Shown: positions 7,259 to 13,636, numbered from the stretch's first letter. The stretch is DNA of 13,976 bases from JBOGJI01 sp050747865 (GCA_050747865.1 JBOGJI010000330.1:1-13976), one strand, 5' to 3'. The notes: a model not told the origin generated them from the sequence alone. Translations and numbers: made by a program.

Positions 7259-9142
7259 CTACTCTCCTGACCGATACCGAACGACCATCACCGGGCAGGC
7301 CGGCGGGTGACGCAGCAATCGGTCGACGAGGCCCCGCAGGCCCGCCGGCCGGCGCGCCGAGGCCGGCAGCGGAGCGCCGATCACCAGCAGGTCGTGCTCT
7401 CCCTCCTCGACCTCGGCGAGGATCTCGCGCAGCACCGGTCCGCGTCGCACCCGTGACTGGCTGACGACGCCGCGCGCGCCCAAGGTGCGCCGGCAGGCCT
7501 CGAGGAATCGCTCGACGTGCGGTGGTACGGAGTCGCCGTCGCCGTTCTCCGGTGGCAGGACGGTGAGCACCGTCGCCTCGGCGCCGAGCTGCCAGGCGAC
7601 ACGCTCGGCGAACTGCACATCCCCCTTGCCAGGCTCGCCGACCGCCACGCAGACCAACAGCCGCGACGGGACGATCGCCGGTTGCGAGACGAGCAGCAGA
7701 TGATGGCGAGCCAAGCGGAGGTCGACGAGGCGCCCGGGCAGGCGCTCGGGCTCGAGGGCGAGCACCGCGATGTCGAAGCCCTCGGCCCCTCTCGCCGTCG
7801 CCGCTCCCAGTGGCGAGAGCTCGGGGCCGTTGTCGACCTGCTGCGCTACGGCGCCGGACAACGTGCCCGGCGACGCCGCGTCCCGATCACCTCGCGTTGC
7901 GGTGCTCCGGCGCGGTGCCCCGTCGAGCAGCGTCAAGTGGGCTCCGAGCCGCGCCGCCATCGCCTCGCCCAACTCGCGGGCGGCGCGCGCCGCCGGCGTC
8001 GACGGCGAGACGCCGCTTTCCACCAGCAGCCGCAAGCTGGCCGGGGCCAGCACGTGGAAGCGCCGCACCGCCACCCAGGCGTCGGCGCCGGTCTTCAGCG
8101 GCAGCGATGCGGATTCGTGCTGCGGCCGGATGGCATCGAAGAGCAGCCCGCGGCCGCCCCAGGACATGGCCGGCGCCACGCCGCGCACCCCCGACAACGC
8201 CGGCACCCGGATGCGCAGCCGCTCGAAGGCGCCGACGAACGACCGCTCCTCGACCTTGCCCCGCCCCAGCCGTGGGTGCTCGCCTTGCTCGCTGTCCGAC
8301 AGCTCGATGTCCTCGGGCCGGAAGAGGACCTGCACCCGGCGCGGGGCGCGACCGGTTGCCAACTCGCTGGCGACCGGCAGCTCCACCGCCCCCAGGCGCA
8401 CGGCGCGCGGGGAGGATTCCCCCACCACCAGGTTCGCGGCGCCCAGGAAGGTGGCGACGAACGGGGAGCGCGGCCGCAGATAGAGCTCGCGCGGCTCGCC
8501 GACCTCCAGCAGGCGCCCGTCGTGGAGCACCGCTAGCCGATCCGCCAGCTCGAACGCCTCCTCCTGGTCGTGAGTGACGAAGACCGTGGTCAGTCCGACC
8601 TCGCGCTGGATCCGGCGCAAGGCGTGACGCAGCTCGAGCCGGATCTTGGCGTCCAGAGCTCCGAAAGGCTCGTCCAGCAGCAGCACGTTGGGCTCGTGGG
8701 CGAGGGCCCGCGCCAGGGCCACGCGCTGCTGCTGGCCGCCCGAGAGTTGCCGTGGGTAGCGCCCGCCGAACCCGGACAAGCCCACCAACTGCAAGAGCTC
8801 CTCGCGACGCCGGCGTCGCTCAACCGCCCGCACCTTGCGCACCTTGAGCGCGAACTCGACGTTGTCGGCCACCGTCATGTGGCGAAACAGCGCGTAGTGC
8901 TGGAAGACGAAGCCGATGCCGCGGTCCTTCGGCGACACTCCCGTGACGTCGCGACCGTGGAGCGCCACGCGCCCCTCCTCGATCTCGGTGAGGCCGGCGA
9001 TCATGCGCAGCAGCGTCGACTTGCCGCTGCCGCTCGGTCCCAGCAGGACGAACAGCTCACCGGTGGCGATGGAGAGCGAGACGTCGTCCACGACGGGAGT
9101 GCCGTCATAGCGCTTGGTCAGTTGCTCGATCTCGATCGACAT
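7259..9142 (-). CDS. cysA: CysA-type sulfate ABC ATPase with C-terminal Usp-like tandem
   Basis: 627 residues, against about 330-370 for ordinary CysA. The N-terminal ATPase is complete: Walker A GPSGSGKST (35-43), Q-loop Q81, signature LSGGQ (133-137), Walker B LLLDEP with D157/E158, and switch H191 in VTHDQEEA. An accessory (TOBE-like) domain runs to about 370, ending near VAVRRFHVLAP. The remaining ~255 residues look like two universal-stress folds: about 372-480 (SLRLLVESGVSPSTPAARAA onward, degenerate) and about 481-624 (PSRLLVCVAVGEPGKGDVQF through DLLVIGAPL to CPVMVV). The reading frame is uninterrupted across the joint, so this is a real fusion. It should energise CysTW, with the Usp part a candidate nucleotide or stress sensor. 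The ATG at 9142 has GGAG 8 nt upstream. The gene begins 24 nt after the small membrane protein and ends 49 nt before sbp. Confidence 0.92.
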   Translation of the reverse strand: MSIEIEQLTKRYDGTPVVDDVSLSIATGELFVLLGPSGSGKSTLLRMIAGLTEIEEGRVALHGRDVTGVSPKDRGIGFVFQHYALFRHMTVADNVEFALKVRKVRAVERRRRREELLQLVGLSGFGGRYPRQLSGGQQQRVALARALAHEPNVLLLDEPFGALDAKIRLELRHALRRIQREVGLTTVFVTHDQEEAFELADRLAVLHDGRLLEVGEPRELYLRPRSPFVATFLGAANLVVGESSPRAVRLGAVELPVASELATGRAPRRVQVLFRPEDIELSDSEQGEHPRLGRGKVEERSFVGAFERLRIRVPALSGVRGVAPAMSWGGRGLLFDAIRPQHESASLPLKTGADAWVAVRRFHVLAPASLRLLVESGVSPSTPAARAARELGEAMAARLGAHLTLLDGAPRRSTATRGDRDAASPGTLSGAVAQQVDNGPELSPLGAATARGAEGFDIAVLALEPERLPGRLVDLRLARHHLLLVSQPAIVPSRLLVCVAVGEPGKGDVQFAERVAWQLGAEATVLTVLPPENGDGDSVPPHVERFLEACRRTLGARGVVSQSRVRRGPVLREILAEVEEGEHDLLVIGAPLPASARRPAGLRGLVDRLLRHPPACPVMVVRYRSGE

Positions 9143-9166
9143 GCAGTGCTCCGTCCTTCTTCCGCG

Positions 9167-9487
9167 TCACTCGGCCGGCGGCGAAGGCGCCGGCCTCCAG
9201 GGGGAGCCCGCGGCGGTGAGCCAGAGATCCTGGTGCTCGCCGTTCGCCCGGTGCAGGGTGATGCGATAGGTCGCCGCTCGGGGCGTCCGCGCCTTCACCA
9301 CCTGCACGACCACCGCCGCCTCCCCGGCCTGCTCGCGCACCGCCTGGCGCACCGGCTCCGGCAGGTCCTCCCAGGCGAGCTGCGACCGTCCCACCAGCGT
9401 CCCCAGATGAAAGACGAGGAACAATCCCGCCAGCACGCCGATGGCGCACAGCAGAGCGATGAGACGGTAGCGGGCGTTGAATTCCAT
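9167..9487 (-). CDS. Small membrane-anchored PepSY-like protein
   Basis: 106 residues from the ATG at 9487, chosen because GGAG lies 6 nt upstream. The longer frame from 9520 adds 11 residues and has no ribosome-binding site. One membrane helix (about 8-30) is followed by a short extracytoplasmic domain, LPEPVRQAVREQAGEAAVV, then strands TYRITLHRANG and DLWLTAAG, and a Pro-rich end. The 'helix with LPxxVRxAV, then two strands with a Gly turn' arrangement recalls PepSY-like domains, but the similarity is weak and no enzyme motif is visible. It is the first gene of the sulfate-uptake operon, 24 nt before cysA, directly behind the shared upstream element. A periplasmic accessory or regulatory role in transport is inference. 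It may equally be an unrelated small membrane protein. Confidence 0.7.
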   Translation of the reverse strand: MEFNARYRLIALLCAIGVLAGLFLVFHLGTLVGRSQLAWEDLPEPVRQAVREQAGEAAVVVQVVKARTPRAATYRITLHRANGEHQDLWLTAAGSPWRPAPSPPAE

Positions 9488-9520
9488 TTCAGGCTCCGCC
9501 GCAAGGGGCATTGCCGACAT

Positions 9521-9595
9521 AGATCGCAGGCTACCGGCAGCGCGGTTACGGAGTCAGTCGAATCGCGGTAGAGACCGATGTCACCGCCAGGAGCG
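9521..9595 (-). promoter_or_regulatory. Shared upstream element, copy A (sulfate operon)
   Basis: This stretch, 34 nt upstream of the PepSY-like ATG, aligns without gaps to 10891-10965. The central 37 bp (9551-9587) are almost identical, including GAGTCAGTCGAATC on the plus strand and GATGTCACCGC beyond it. On the coding (minus) strand it reads GGTGACATC, about 17 nt, then ATTCGACTGACTCC and TAACCGC. GTGACA with TCGACT 17 nt downstream could be a weak -35/-10 pair, conserved in both copies, or the block could be an operator. It should drive or control the six-gene transporter operon. The duplication and its position are seen; the role is inferred. Confidence 0.6.
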
Positions 9596-9635
9596 AAGCC
9601 CGAACCTCGGATAGGGACCCGCAGTGTGCCGCAGG

Positions 9636-9673
9636 CGCGGCCGCTCCGAGCGAAGCTCGGACTGTGGGCCGCG
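9636..9673 (-). terminator. Nested hairpin downstream of the porin (possible terminator)
   Basis: Perfect inner stem TCCGAGC (9645-9651) / GCTCGGA (9655-9661) with a GAA loop, enclosed by an outer stem CGCGGCC (9636-9642) / GGCCGCG (9667-9673). It starts 8 nt after the porin stop. There is no T-run after the stem on the minus strand, so it is not a classical intrinsic terminator. It may stall transcription or protect the porin mRNA 3' end, and it separates the porin from the transporter operon. Confidence 0.5.
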
Positions 9674-9680
9674 TCTTGGA

Positions 9681-10847
9681 CTAGAAGGCATATTGCAACT
9701 GCAGGAACAGATCGTCGGCGTCGACGCCGGAGATGCCGTCGACGTTCTCGCCCATCTGGTAGGTGAGCTGCAGCTTGGCCTTGTGCTGCTCGAAGAAGGT
9801 GTTGAAGCCGACCGACGTGGCGTTCCACGAGTCCTCGTAGTTGTCGGCGTCGAGGCTGGAGTAGCCGGCCACGATCTCGAAGCGCTCGCTGAAGGCGTAG
9901 CCGCCCTCGAGGGCGTAGGCGTCGAGCGTCGTCTCCCCGAACCGGTAGAGCCCGCCGGTGAAGTCTCCGGGCACCGTGTCGGCATCCGCCTGGCGGTACT
10001 CGGCGTCGACCGACAAGCCGTGGGAGCGCAGCGCGATTCCCCCTCCGAACCCGGTCACCGAGTCGATGTCCACCTTGCCCTCATCGATCGAGACGCCATC
10101 CTCGGTGTAGGTGTCGTTGTCCCCGTCATTCGACCAGGTACTGCCGTAGATGCGGAAACCGACCCTGGTGTCGCCCCGCTCGAGGTCGCCCTGCGAGAAC
10201 TTGACTTCTCCCATCGGAAAGAAGTCGAGACCTGCGGCGAGCACCCACCCCTCGTTGAAGTCGCTGTTGCGGTTCACCGGCGTGTCGAAGTCCAGCCGGC
10301 TCGCGTCGGGGTCGATCGAAGCCGATCCTGCCGCCACCGCCCACTGGAGCTTGCCGTCTGCCGGCTTGCCCTTGAGCTGGGCGGCGAGAACGCGGTCGAG
10401 GTCGCCGTAGTTGTGATCCCCCACGAACGTGCGCTCGACGAGCTGCTGTTCGTTGGAGCTGGTGAGGAACTCCCGAGAAGCAGGCGGCTTCTGGTTGCCC
10501 ATGGTCAGGGTCACACCCTCCCAGCCCTTGTAGACGACGTAGACATCCCTGAGCGACAGCTCGTTGTCGTCCTCGGCCTCGCCCACCTCGAGCTGAACCC
10601 TGCTGTCCCAGTCCTCGTTGATCGAGGCGTTGAACTCCGGGCGCACGCGACGGAAGAAGAGCTCGTCGGTCGAATCGCCTCCATCGGGGTCCTCCAGGTG
10701 GTACTGGATATGGATGCGGCCCCCGATCTCCACCTTCTGACCGCTCTCCTCGTCCTCATACACGATGATGCCGGCATGGGCCGCGGGGGCCAGCGCCAGG
10801 CCGAGAGCCAGAATCGCCACCACGGTCTTGGTCCGCGGAAGTTGCAT
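9681..10847 (-). CDS. Outer-membrane porin, OprO/OprP (phosphate-selective porin) family
   Basis: 388 residues. The signal peptide MQLPRTKTVVAILALGLALA ends in an AHA cleavage site near residue 25. The mature part is a beta-barrel with alternating polar and aromatic strands ending in LQLQYAF, with the C-terminal Phe needed for outer-membrane insertion. IGGRIHIQYHLEDP, FFRRVRPEF, LRDVYVVYKGWEGVTLTMGN and FLTSSNEQQLVERTF match the porin O/P plan of strands and the MGNxKPP...EFLTSS segment. It probably passes small anions, but members of this family have varied substrates and sulfate is only suggested by context. The ATG at 10847 has GGAGGAGG 5 nt upstream; a longer frame to 11150 is rejected because its extra part reads through the upstream element and a transposase fragment. 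A copy of the shared upstream element lies 44-118 nt ahead. Confidence 0.88.
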   Translation of the reverse strand: MQLPRTKTVVAILALGLALAPAAHAGIIVYEDEESGQKVEIGGRIHIQYHLEDPDGGDSTDELFFRRVRPEFNASINEDWDSRVQLEVGEAEDDNELSLRDVYVVYKGWEGVTLTMGNQKPPASREFLTSSNEQQLVERTFVGDHNYGDLDRVLAAQLKGKPADGKLQWAVAAGSASIDPDASRLDFDTPVNRNSDFNEGWVLAAGLDFFPMGEVKFSQGDLERGDTRVGFRIYGSTWSNDGDNDTYTEDGVSIDEGKVDIDSVTGFGGGIALRSHGLSVDAEYRQADADTVPGDFTGGLYRFGETTLDAYALEGGYAFSERFEIVAGYSSLDADNYEDSWNATSVGFNTFFEQHKAKLQLTYQMGENVDGISGVDADDLFLQLQYAF

Positions 10848-10890
10848 GTCCGCCTCCTCCTCGTATGCGTGGTCCTGCGGCCGCCGCGCC

Positions 10891-10965
10891 AGGCGGCAGG
10901 CTAAGGGGGCGGCGGTTATGGAGTCAGTCGAATCGGGGTAGAACCGGATGTCACCGCGGGGAGCG
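10891..10965 (-). promoter_or_regulatory. Shared upstream element, copy B (porin)
   Basis: Aligns without gaps to 9521-9595 at an offset of 1370 bp and is strongest at 10921-10957. It lies 44 nt upstream of the porin ATG, close to the spacing of copy A from its gene (34 nt). The stop codon of the serine recombinase frame (10951-10953) falls inside its GGTGACA motif, so a mobile-element transcript could read directly into this control region. Confidence 0.6.
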
Positions 10966-12765
10966 CGAGAGGGGAATCGCAGGTCGGAAGCTGCGGTGTG
11001 GATGGCAGCGACCATGCCGGGCCGCACATCGTCCCCGGCGGCCGCGGCGATGAGCTCCCGAACCGTCTCCCATGCAGCCCGGCAGAGTTTGCCGAGCAGC
11101 GGTCGATGATGGAGGAAGTAGGGGCGCAGGAGCTTGGGGATGGTGAGCACGCTGTGGTGTCAAATCCCCATTCGTTGACAGTGGGATGGCGAGCTTGATC
11201 TTGACCTGCCAGGCGGTGATCCAGATGCGCTCGACGATCTTCCTGATCAGCTTCTGGCGTTCCTCGAAGGGCAGCGTCGCGAGCGAGGCGGCGATGCCTT
11301 GGGTGAAACGCTCGAGGCTCCCCCAGGCGTGCTCGATCTCACGCCACCGGGGTCGCTGGGCCTCGAGGCGGCTTCGCTCGGTGGACCAGTGGGCGAGCTT
11401 TTCATCGAGGCGGGCGCGCCGACGGCTCGTCTCGGTGGCGTTGAGCAAGCCCTTCTGGTAGCCATCGAGGAGGCGCTGGACTTGCCGCCTGGCATCGGCG
11501 ATGTGGCCGTCGAGGCGGACCAGCTCGGCCTCGACGACGTCGGTGGCCTGCTGGCCGCTCGCTCCATGCTGGCGCTGCCAGGACTCCCGGATGCGCTGGG
11601 GTGCGAGCAGCAAGGTCTCGATCTCCTGCCAGACCCGCTGGTCGAGGTCCGGGGCGTAGACCTGCGGTGCCGGGCAGCGCCTCGGTCTTCCGGTGGCGAC
11701 GTGGTCGACACTTCCGGAGCAGTGGTAGTAGGTGTGGCGGCCGTGCGAGTGCGCCACCATGGAGCGGCCGCAGACCCCACAGCTGACCAGGCAGCGGAGC
11801 AGATACTCGCCCTCTCGGCGCAGGTTGCGGCGCGAGAACGCCTTGTTTCTCTTCAGCTGCTCCTGCACCCGCGCGAAGGTCTGGCGCTCGATGAGCGCGG
11901 GGATCGCAATGGAGACCCACTGCTCGCGCGGCCTGGGGATGGAGCGGGTCTTCTTGCTCCTGCGAAACACCGCGTCCGTGCGCCCACTCTCGATCCAGCG
12001 GCGCCGGTTGTAGTAGGCGGTTCCGATGTAGGCCTCGTTGGTGAGCATCCCGCCCACCGTCGAGCAGTTCCACAGGTCGCTGCCGGCGCGTGTCTTCCAC
12101 GGCGAGGCATTGAGCCGCTGGGTGGCTTGCCGGATGGAGATGCCTTCGCCAGCGACCCAGCGGAAGAGGCTGCGCACGGCTTGCGCCTCGGCCTCGTCGA
12201 TCTCCCAACGCCCGGGCTCCTCGTCCTGTCGGGGGACGTACCGGTAGCCGTAGGGGGCCTTCCAGGTGAGGATGACGCCTTGCCGGGCGCGATGCAGCTT
12301 GCCCCGGCGCGAGCGCTCGGTGAACTTGGCGCGCTCGTACTCGGCGATCACTCCCTGGATCTGCACCAGAAGCTGGCCCTCAGGGTCCTTCGACGGCGCC
12401 TGATCGAGGAAGCGGACCTGGCAGCCGAAACTCTCCAGCTCCTCGATCAGGATCACCTGATGCGCGTAGCGTCGGGCCAGGCGGTCCGGAGTGTGCACGT
12501 AGAGGAGATCGATGAGGCGGTCACAAGCCAGATCGCGCAGGCGATCCAATCCCGGGCGATCCAGGTACGAGCCGCTATAGCCGTCGTCGAGCAGGATGTG
12601 CTCGTCGACGAGCTCGTGGCCGTCCTCTACGACCCGGGCGCGCAGCTCAGCGACCTGCGAATCGATGGTGCCGCGCCGCTGCTGGTGCTGGGTGGAGACC
12701 CGGGCATAGATCGCCGCCCGTCGCCGCATCCTCACGGTCTCGTGCCGGGATGTCCTCGTGCTCAT
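10951..12765 (-). CDS. Large serine recombinase (resolvase family) with non-native tail
   Basis: 604 residues. The resolvase catalytic domain (about 14-165) has AAIYARVSTQ with nucleophile S24, the DRLARR motif (94-99) and the AEYERAKFTERSRRGK helix. The recombinase domain (about 165-290) includes APYGYRYVP and LTNEAYIGTAYYNRRRW. A zinc ribbon uses C329, C332, C349 and C364, and a coiled-coil region spans about 405-480. Residues 1 to about 533 look native. The last ~70, starting at GDLTPQ, are Pro/Arg/Ser-rich and are an out-of-frame reading of the adjacent IS91-type transposase fragment, so the original C-terminus and stop have been lost. The ATG at 12765 has AAAGGAG (12774-12780) 8 nt upstream. 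It cuts and rejoins DNA for site-specific integration or transposition and is probably the transposase of this module. Confidence 0.9.
   Translation of the reverse strand: MSTRTSRHETVRMRRRAAIYARVSTQHQQRRGTIDSQVAELRARVVEDGHELVDEHILLDDGYSGSYLDRPGLDRLRDLACDRLIDLLYVHTPDRLARRYAHQVILIEELESFGCQVRFLDQAPSKDPEGQLLVQIQGVIAEYERAKFTERSRRGKLHRARQGVILTWKAPYGYRYVPRQDEEPGRWEIDEAEAQAVRSLFRWVAGEGISIRQATQRLNASPWKTRAGSDLWNCSTVGGMLTNEAYIGTAYYNRRRWIESGRTDAVFRRSKKTRSIPRPREQWVSIAIPALIERQTFARVQEQLKRNKAFSRRNLRREGEYLLRCLVSCGVCGRSMVAHSHGRHTYYHCSGSVDHVATGRPRRCPAPQVYAPDLDQRVWQEIETLLLAPQRIRESWQRQHGASGQQATDVVEAELVRLDGHIADARRQVQRLLDGYQKGLLNATETSRRRARLDEKLAHWSTERSRLEAQRPRWREIEHAWGSLERFTQGIAASLATLPFEERQKLIRKIVERIWITAWQVKIKLAIPLSTNGDLTPQRAHHPQAPAPLLPPSSTAARQTLPGCMGDGSGAHRRGRRGRCAARHGRCHPHRSFRPAIPLSRSPR
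10974..11156 (-). pseudogene. IS91-type (Y2) transposase internal fragment
   Basis: The minus-strand frame starting near 11156 gives about 60 residues: VLTIPKLLRPYFLHHRPLLG, then KLCRAAWETVRELIAAAAGD and RPGMVAAIHTAASDLRF. This is the segment of IS91-family transposases just before the HPHxHxL catalytic motif (known family pattern: FTIPK-LRxFFxHHRxLLGxLxRxAxxTVREL...GMVAxIxTFGDxLxWHPH). The fragment breaks off exactly where the HPHxH motif should follow and has an in-frame stop (TGA) 2 codons before VLTIP, so both ends are lost. It lies between the recombinase module and the porin control region, and the recombinase frame runs through it out of frame. Confidence 0.65.
11159..11169. repeat. 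Left 11-bp module-end repeat (candidate att-like)
   Basis: GTCAAATCCCC here and GTCAAATCTCC at 13626-13636 are direct repeats with one mismatch that bracket the HTH-recombinase module. The left copy sits at the point where homology to the IS91-type fragment begins. It is also half of a local inverted repeat TGTCAA...TTGACA (11158-11180). Serine recombinases leave short core repeats, so this may mark the left end. Confidence 0.3.
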
Positions 12766-13100
12766 GGTGGACGCTCCTTTCGATCAGGTCGCGGTAGGTC
12801 TGGTCGAGCAGCGATACGGCGGCCGGCGTGGGGGCAGCTCCCACGAGCCGGACGCGCCGCGGCGGCTCCAACCCCTGCTCGGCGAGCTCGTCGGCCAGCA
12901 GTCCGAGCAGCCCCAAGCGCTTCCAGCGTCGCCGTACTTCTGGGTGCAGCGCCGGTGCAGACGCCTCCCCCAGGGCTCGGCGGCGCAGAGCCTCGTAGAG
13001 CCTCTGGGCCGTGCCTGGGGACTCCAGAAACGGCGGCCGCTCCGTCGGCAGTGCTTGGCCACCGTCAGGCCGCCTAGCCTGCGTGCGAGCGTTTTTTTTT
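12647..13100 (-). CDS. Frameshift-accessed second part of the HTH protein
   Basis: A reading frame of about 150 codons that has no ATG or GTG near its beginning. It can be reached only by leaving the HTH frame at the A9 run by +1 (or -2). Its composition is that of a real protein: QRLYEALRRRALGEASAPAL, then RRWKRLGLLGLLADELAEQG, RRVRLVGAAPTPAAVSLLDQ and TYRDLIERS. Both other frames here are Arg/Ser/Cys-rich shadows. The fusion would be about 301 residues: two HTH motifs, a basic linker KKNARTQARRPDGGQ and a Leu-rich helical domain. The frame carries the recombinase ribosome-binding site and overlaps its start by 119 nt, so the last ~38 residues may be read-through. The alternative is one fused gene broken by a single-A insertion or a homopolymer sequencing error. 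I do not know a function for the helical part. Confidence 0.5.
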
Positions 13101-13553
13101 CCGCCGGGAAGCAGCGGGCAGGCCGGCGACGATCTTCTCCACCGTGCGCCGGTGTACCTCGACCCCCTTCTCCTCGCGCAGCCGCTCGGCCAGCTCGCGG
13201 CCTGAAAGCTCAGGCGCCGCCTGCTTCTGGCGCACCAGGAAGGCGACGATCTCCGGGGTGCACTTGGTCGGGCCCTTGCGGCCCCGCTTCTTCTCCCACA
13301 AGCCGGCGACGCCTTCCCTCTCGAAGCCGCGTTGGATCTGGTAGTACGCCTGCCGGGAGTAGCCGAACAGCGCCGCCGCACGGCTGACGGGGACCCGATC
13401 GACCTGATGACTGCGCAGCATCTCGTACTTGACCTGAAGCTTGTCCTCGGCGTCGAAGAAGTCGAGGCGTGCAAACAGCGGTGAGCGCACCCGATCGGGC
13501 CTTCGATGCAGCGCTCCGGCACGCTCCAGCGAGTCGCGCTTGCTTCTTGCCAT
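13074..13553 (-). CDS. Double helix-turn-helix protein of the recombinase module
   Basis: 159 residues from the ATG at 13553, with AGGAGG 9 nt upstream. The first HTH (about 38-85) has VSRAAALFGYSRQAYYQIQ with a turn into FEREGVAGLWEKKRGRKGP; the second (about 98-145) has TPEIVAFLVRQKQ and VEVHRRTVEKIV. Two such motifs joined by a GRKGP-like linker form the N-terminal DNA-binding half of IS630/IS481-type transposases, here with no DDE domain. The zero frame ends KKKRSHAG right after the A9 run. It is probably the DNA-binding partner or repressor of the recombinase, alone or as a frameshift fusion. Similar HTH proteins next to recombinases are, to my knowledge, common in mobile DNA. Binding sites are not proven. 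Confidence 0.8.
   Translation of the reverse strand: MARSKRDSLERAGALHRRPDRVRSPLFARLDFFDAEDKLQVKYEMLRSHQVDRVPVSRAAALFGYSRQAYYQIQRGFEREGVAGLWEKKRGRKGPTKCTPEIVAFLVRQKQAAPELSGRELAERLREEKGVEVHRRTVEKIVAGLPAASRRKKKRSHAG
13092..13100 (-). promoter_or_regulatory. A9 slippery run at the end of the HTH frame
   Basis: Nine consecutive A on the coding strand read as three Lys codons (K152-K154) in the zero frame, which stops five codons later. The protein-like downstream frame needs loss of one A (or gain of two). Homopolymeric A runs of this length are known sites of transcriptional slippage in insertion sequences. It is the longest A/T homopolymer I see in an otherwise GC-rich window. Confidence 0.55.
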
Positions 13554-13562
13554 GGCGGGGTA

Positions 13563-13579
13563 CCTCCTCGCCGAGGAGG
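13563..13579 (-). promoter_or_regulatory. Palindrome covering the HTH ribosome-binding site
   Basis: CCTCCTCG, one central base, CGAGGAGG: perfect 8-bp arms. On the minus-strand mRNA the 3' arm is the Shine-Dalgarno AGGAGG of the HTH gene and the 5' arm is its complement, so a transcript covering both arms would hide the ribosome-binding site. It also overlaps the candidate -10 box. It may be an RNA switch, or an operator for the HTH protein. Confidence 0.5.
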
Positions 13580-13605
13580 GTAGGTCAAGGAGGCCAAAAT
13601 GTCAA
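13577..13605 (-). promoter_or_regulatory. Candidate sigma70 promoter of the HTH-recombinase module
   Basis: A perfect TTGACA -35 box on the minus strand (13600-13605), a 17-bp spacer, and TACCCT (13577-13582) as a weak -10 box. The start point would fall inside the palindrome at 13563-13579, so transcripts from this promoter would lack most of its 5' arm. The -35 is convincing; the -10 matches at only 3 of 6 positions. Confidence 0.45.
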
Positions 13606-13625
13606 CTATTGGAGACCGCATACGC

Positions 13626-13636
13626 GTCAAATCTCC
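13626..13636. repeat. Right 11-bp module-end repeat (candidate att-like)
   Basis: GTCAAATCTCC, a direct repeat (10 of 11) of 11159-11169, 21 bp outside the -35 box of the module promoter. It may mark the right end of the element. No IS91-type sequence continues on the far side, so the insertion point cannot be reconstructed from this window. Confidence 0.3.

Noticed and set aside
10848..11150. N-terminal extension of the porin to 11150
   Set aside because: The extra ~101 residues are an IS91-type fragment plus the shared upstream element. A clear signal peptide and strong ribosome-binding site start at 10847.
12784..13062. 92-residue minus-strand frame with a GTG start after the A9 run
   Set aside because: Its product is rich in Arg, Ser, Trp and Cys, and it overlaps the frame that reads as a regular helical protein. 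It is taken as a shadow.
13092..13100. T9 on the plus strand as an intrinsic terminator
   Set aside because: No stable hairpin precedes it on the plus strand and no plus-strand gene ends there.
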